From the NCBI GenBank assembly GCA_052400685.1, contig JBQTGJ010000001.1: 64,000 bases of DNA; one strand, written 5' to 3'. This document shows, in pieces, positions 60,652-64,000 of the stretch. Origin of the DNA: CAZHHH01 sp052400685. GTDB lineage: Bacteria; Bacteroidota; Bacteroidia; Bacteroidales; Marinilabiliaceae. The translations under genes were made by a program, and so were the position numbers. The notes under the pieces are model-generated. The model saw nothing but the letters and a program-made list of their open reading frames with translations. It ran no database searches and was not told where the DNA came from. Position 1 is the first letter of the stretch, and every line of letters begins with the position of its first letter.

Positions 60652-60752
60652 TCCTGAAAATTGAACGCTCAATTTTGATTTAGTGTATTGGTATTCGGCA
60701 GTTCCATTGGTTTTTTATAATTTAGTGAATTGCTAATTTAAAATTATTAGAG

Positions 60753-61433
60753 ATGACAGATCCAGGAGATTTTTATAAGTATGCTACCAAGCACAGAGGT
60801 ATCAGCAGTATGGTAATGGAGCAGTATTCTTCTATGACCGACAGCTATATCTCCCCCACCATTATTGAGGAACGTCAGTTGAATGTGGCTTCCATGGATG
60901 TTTTTTCCAGGTTGATGATGGATCGTATTATCTTTTTGGGGTTGCCAATTGATGATTATGTAGCCAATATCATTCAGGCTCAACTGCTTTATCTTGATTC
61001 AACTGATCCATCCAAGGACATCTCAATTTATTTCAATACCCCGGGCGGTTCTGTTCATGCAGGATTGGGTATTTATGATACCATGCAGTACATTACATCC
61101 GATGTGGCGACAATATGCACCGGAATGGCTGCTTCGATGGGGGCTGTTTTACTCACTGCTGGTACCAAAGGGAAACGCTCTGCGCTTCGTCATTCGCGGG
61201 TTATGATTCACCAGCCTATGGGCGGAACGCAAGGTCAATCTGTTGATATTGAAATTACAACTCGTGAGATTGTTAAGATGCGTAAAGAGCTTTATACCAT
61301 TATAGCTGAGCACTCCGGAAATACGTTCAAGAAAATTGAAAAAGATTCGGATCGTGATTTCTGGATGACAGCAGCCGAAGCTAAAGAGTACGGTATGATT
61401 GATGAAGTCTTGGTGAGAGAGAAAAAGAAGTAA
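60753..61433 (+). CDS. clpP: ATP-dependent Clp protease proteolytic subunit
   Basis: Serine protease subunit forming a double-heptamer chamber, 226 aa. Catalytic Ser is near residue 128 (CTGMAASMGAVLLTAG) and His near 153 (SRVMIHQPMGG). An Asp is expected about 50 residues later, in the DRDFWMTAAEAKEYGMID region. The N-terminal 35 residues form a longer propeptide-like segment than in E. coli. It sits between tig and clpX. Confidence 0.96.
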   Translation: MTDPGDFYKYATKHRGISSMVMEQYSSMTDSYISPTIIEERQLNVASMDVFSRLMMDRIIFLGLPIDDYVANIIQAQLLYLDSTDPSKDISIYFNTPGGSVHAGLGIYDTMQYITSDVATICTGMAASMGAVLLTAGTKGKRSALRHSRVMIHQPMGGTQGQSVDIEITTREIVKMRKELYTIIAEHSGNTFKKIEKDSDRDFWMTAAEAKEYGMIDEVLVREKKK

Positions 61434-61523
61434 TCATTTTTTTCAAAGATAGAGATTGTGCAGAATCGGCCCTTAAGTGCCTGATCCTGCATTATCTGTT
61501 TATTGATAGCAGGAGGTTTTTGT

Positions 61524-62738
61524 ATGGATAAATGTTCGTTTTGTGGTCGTAGTCGTAAGGATACTAATCTTTTAATAGCTGGTGTCTCAGGACATATCTG
61601 TGACAGTTGTATTGAACAGGCACATTCTATCTTGGCAGAAGAATTTAAAAAGAAGGATTCTTTTGACATTAATGGGGTGAAGGTGTTGAAGCCGATGGAG
61701 ATAAAAAATTTTCTTGACCAGTATGTGATTGGACAGGATGAAGCCAAAAAGTTTTTGTCGGTAGCCGTTTATAACCATTATAAACGATTAATGCAGCCGC
61801 CTTCGTCTGAAGAGGTAGAAATTGAAAAATCGAATATTGTCCTGGTTGGTGAAACAGGAACCGGTAAAACATTGTTGGCCCGCACCATTGCGCGTATGCT
61901 GCATGTCCCTTTTACCATTGTCGATGCAACGGTCTTAACCGAAGCTGGTTATGTGGGCGAAGATATAGAAAGTATCTTAACCCGGTTGTTACAGGCTGCC
62001 GACTATAATGTTGAAGCGGCTGAAAAGGGGATTGTTTTTATTGACGAAATAGATAAAATTGCCCGTAAGGGTGATAATCCTTCTATTACACGCGATGTGT
62101 CTGGTGAAGGTGTTCAGCAAGGACTTCTGAAATTGCTCGAAGGTTCTATTGTAAATGTACCACCACAAGGCGGACGTAAGCATCCTGACCAAAAAATGAT
62201 CCCTGTTAATACCAAGAATATCTTGTTTGTTTGCGGTGGTGCCTTTGATGGTATTGAGCGCAAAATTGGCCAGCGTTTAAATACCCGCGTTGTGGGGTAT
62301 AAGGCCGGCGAAAAACGTTACGAACTCGATGCCAATAATTTGCTTCAATATATTGCGCCTCAGGATTTGAAATCGTTTGGACTGATTCCTGAAATTATAG
62401 GACGACTGCCTGTACTCACTTATTTGAACCCATTGAATCGTGATGTTTTGCGTAAGATTTTGACGGAGCCGAAGAATTCCATCGTTAAGCAATATGTCAA
62501 GCTTTTCCAAATGGATAAAATTGAGTTGGAATTTGAGGAAGAGGTGCTCGATTATATTGTTGATAAATCGTTGGAGTTTAAATTGGGTGCGCGTGGTTTG
62601 CGTTCTATTTGCGAAACAATAATGATGGATTTTATGTTTGAAACACCCGGAACAAAAACAGGGAAGTTGAAAGTTACGCTCGCAATGGCCCGTGAGAAGA
62701 TTGAGAAAGCAAATATGATTTTGCTTCAGGCAAGTTAA
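61524..62738 (+). CDS. clpX: ATP-dependent Clp protease ATP-binding subunit ClpX
   Basis: AAA+ unfoldase partner of ClpP, 404 aa. The zinc-binding domain is MDKCSFCGRSRKDTNLLIAG...CDSCIEQAH with two CxxC pairs. Walker A is GETGTGKTLLARTIA near residue 114 and Walker B VFIDEIDKIARKGDNPSITRDVSGEGVQQ follows. The RKH pore-loop segment is PPQGGRKHPDQ. Start chosen at the ATG at 61524, preceded by a clear AGGAGG at 61511-61516; the frame is open a few codons upstream. Confidence 0.97.
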   Translation: MDKCSFCGRSRKDTNLLIAGVSGHICDSCIEQAHSILAEEFKKKDSFDINGVKVLKPMEIKNFLDQYVIGQDEAKKFLSVAVYNHYKRLMQPPSSEEVEIEKSNIVLVGETGTGKTLLARTIARMLHVPFTIVDATVLTEAGYVGEDIESILTRLLQAADYNVEAAEKGIVFIDEIDKIARKGDNPSITRDVSGEGVQQGLLKLLEGSIVNVPPQGGRKHPDQKMIPVNTKNILFVCGGAFDGIERKIGQRLNTRVVGYKAGEKRYELDANNLLQYIAPQDLKSFGLIPEIIGRLPVLTYLNPLNRDVLRKILTEPKNSIVKQYVKLFQMDKIELEFEEEVLDYIVDKSLEFKLGARGLRSICETIMMDFMFETPGTKTGKLKVTLAMAREKIEKANMILLQAS

Positions 62739-62762
62739 TGTAGGTTTTTATACGAAATATAG

Positions 62763-62789
62763 AAGGTCAGCTCTCTTAGGGTTGGCCTT
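62763..62789 (+). terminator. Weak terminator after clpX
   Basis: AAGGTCA / TGGCCTT stem (one G-U pair) with a 13-nt loop and TTATTTG behind it, 25 bp after clpX. Confidence 0.5.
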
Positions 62790-63002
62790 TATTTGTGTTT
62801 TTTTTAGCGACAAATTCTCGTACTTTTTTGATCAGTTTATCACAGGTGCTGAGCGATATTTTTGTTACTTTTAGTTTTGTTAAGAAATTTAAGTTTTCAT
62901 TGGGAAGTGGCGACGATTGATGCCGTATTTCTTTTTGAATATGTCTGTATTCTGAATGTTTAAAGTAATATATAATAAATCGTTAACTTAATTTTATTGT
63001 TT

Positions 63003-64000
63003 ATGCTTACTTCTATTTTTGTAATTGTACCTCTAACGTCATTATTGGCGTTATTGTTTGCCTGGATTTTTTTCCGGCAAATGATGAAAAATTCGGAGGG
63101 AAATGCTACTATGAAGGAAATTGCCCAGCATGTTCGTGAAGGGGCAATGGCTTACCTTAGTAGTCAGTATCGTGTTGTTATTAAGGTGTTTGTAGTCCTG
63201 GTCGTTTTGTTGGCCGTTTTGGCTTACCTGGGAGTTCAGAATCCTTTTGTGCCTGTGGCCTTTTTGACGGGTGGTTTTTTCTCCGGTCTATGTGGTTATC
63301 TGGGTATGAAGACCGCCACACATGCTTCGGCACGCACGGCTCAGGGGGCTTCCGAGTCGCTGAATAAGGGGCTGAAAATTGCTTTTCGCAGTGGTGCCGT
63401 AATGGGGCTGGTTGTTGTTGGATTTGGTCTGCTGGACATTGCCCTCTGGTTTTGGTTTCTTAATGACATTATTTTTACACCCGAAAACATGGCTAATGGC
63501 CTTCAGTTTTTGGGCCTCCCTTTTGTGCATCCTGCTACTGGTGAGCATCAAAAAATGGTGGAAATTACTGCGACCATGTTAACCTTCGGAATGGGTGCTT
63601 CTACACAGGCTTTGTTTGCACGTGTTGGTGGTGGTATATTTACCAAAGCAGCCGATGTGGGTGCCGATCTTGTTGGAAAAGTGGAAGCTAATATTCCTGA
63701 GGATGATCCACGAAATCCTGCTACCATTGCCGATAATGTAGGTGATAATGTAGGCGATGTGGCCGGTATGGGTGCTGACCTTTATGAGTCGTATTGCGGT
63801 TCTATTTTGGCCACGGCTGCCCTTGGAGCTGCTTTGCCGGGGTTAACCAACGATGGACAGTTAAGGGCTATTATTGCACCTATGATTGTGGCCGCCATTG
63901 GTATTTTGCTTTCAATACTTGGTATTTATATGGTTCGGGCCAAAGAGTCGGCAACACAGAAGAATCTGTTAAATGCGCTTTTGGTTGGTACCGGTGGAAG
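63003..64000 (+). CDS. hppA: Membrane-bound ion-translocating pyrophosphatase, C-terminus cut
   Basis: Integral membrane pump coupling pyrophosphate hydrolysis to H+ or Na+ export. The first 332 codons are present. Several membrane helices appear from residue 5. The family signature KAADVGADLVGKVEANIPEDDPRNPATIADNVGDNVGDVAGMGADLYES starts near residue 216 and carries the Mg-PPi-binding Asp residues. The residue pair separating K+-dependent (Na+-type) from K+-independent pumps lies beyond the window, so ion specificity is undetermined. The first ATG after an AT-rich leader was chosen. Confidence 0.95.
   Translation, partial: MLTSIFVIVPLTSLLALLFAWIFFRQMMKNSEGNATMKEIAQHVREGAMAYLSSQYRVVIKVFVVLVVLLAVLAYLGVQNPFVPVAFLTGGFFSGLCGYLGMKTATHASARTAQGASESLNKGLKIAFRSGAVMGLVVVGFGLLDIALWFWFLNDIIFTPENMANGLQFLGLPFVHPATGEHQKMVEITATMLTFGMGASTQALFARVGGGIFTKAADVGADLVGKVEANIPEDDPRNPATIADNVGDNVGDVAGMGADLYESYCGSILATAALGAALPGLTNDGQLRAIIAPMIVAAIGILLSILGIYMVRAKESATQKNLLNALLVGTGG

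Overview
The window is a moderately AT-rich chromosomal segment from a member of the Bacteroidota, most likely a Bacteroidales/Marinilabiliales-type environmental polysaccharide degrader. The evidence is a hybrid two-component (HTCS) regulator beside arabinose-releasing glycosidases, promoters of the TTTG-N19/20-TAnnTTTG type (rplU, rpmE2, tRNA-Leu), few Shine-Dalgarno sequences, zinc-free type B L31, a DUF4286-type protein and several Bacteroidota-style lipoproteins. The taxon is inferred from gene content only. Both ends cut genes: a sensor histidine kinase at the left and a membrane pyrophosphatase (hppA) at the right.

Layout. 1-5.7 kb: histidine kinase overlapping an MscS channel, an OsmC protein, a Crp/Fnr regulator, and larB-larC for nickel-pincer cofactor synthesis. 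6.1-11.3 kb: an acyl-CoA ligase, ispD, then a zinc operon read leftwards (zur-znuA-znuC-znuB). 11.6-14.5 kb: rplU, rpmA, serS, a DUF4286-type gene and ruvC. 14.5-20.9 kb, mostly minus strand: HIT protein, greA, ahcY, ribF, an ArsC-like protein, prfB with its programmed frameshift, and tRNA-His. 21-32.4 kb: AlkD-like and GNAT-like genes, rpmE2, lon, an ADP-ribosylglycohydrolase, aroK and the topoisomerase IV pair.

32.7-48.3 kb is the accessory centrepiece, a complete L-arabinose module. Lipoprotein GH51 and GH43 glycosidases release arabinose outside the cytoplasm, and a lipoprotein mutarotase equilibrates it. An SSS-type sodium symporter imports it. AraA, AraB and AraD convert it to D-xylulose 5-phosphate. 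A large HTCS sensor/regulator is divergent from the GH43 gene. Matching 23-bp palindromic operators precede araA and galM.

48.3-64 kb: obgE-adk-hpt, a long intergenic region holding a 21-bp-period array, a pair of cell-envelope genes (one joining helix-hairpin-helix motifs to a probable beta-barrel), recQ, tatC, lptB, tRNA-Leu, tig-clpP-clpX and hppA.

Most genes are ordinary housekeeping. I see no CRISPR array, prophage, intact insertion sequence or rRNA, and no clear new multi-gene system. The least-explained material is non-coding: a 144-bp MITE-like element in two near-identical copies plus decayed relatives, a second short dispersed repeat, the 21-bp-period array, and two regulatory palindromes.
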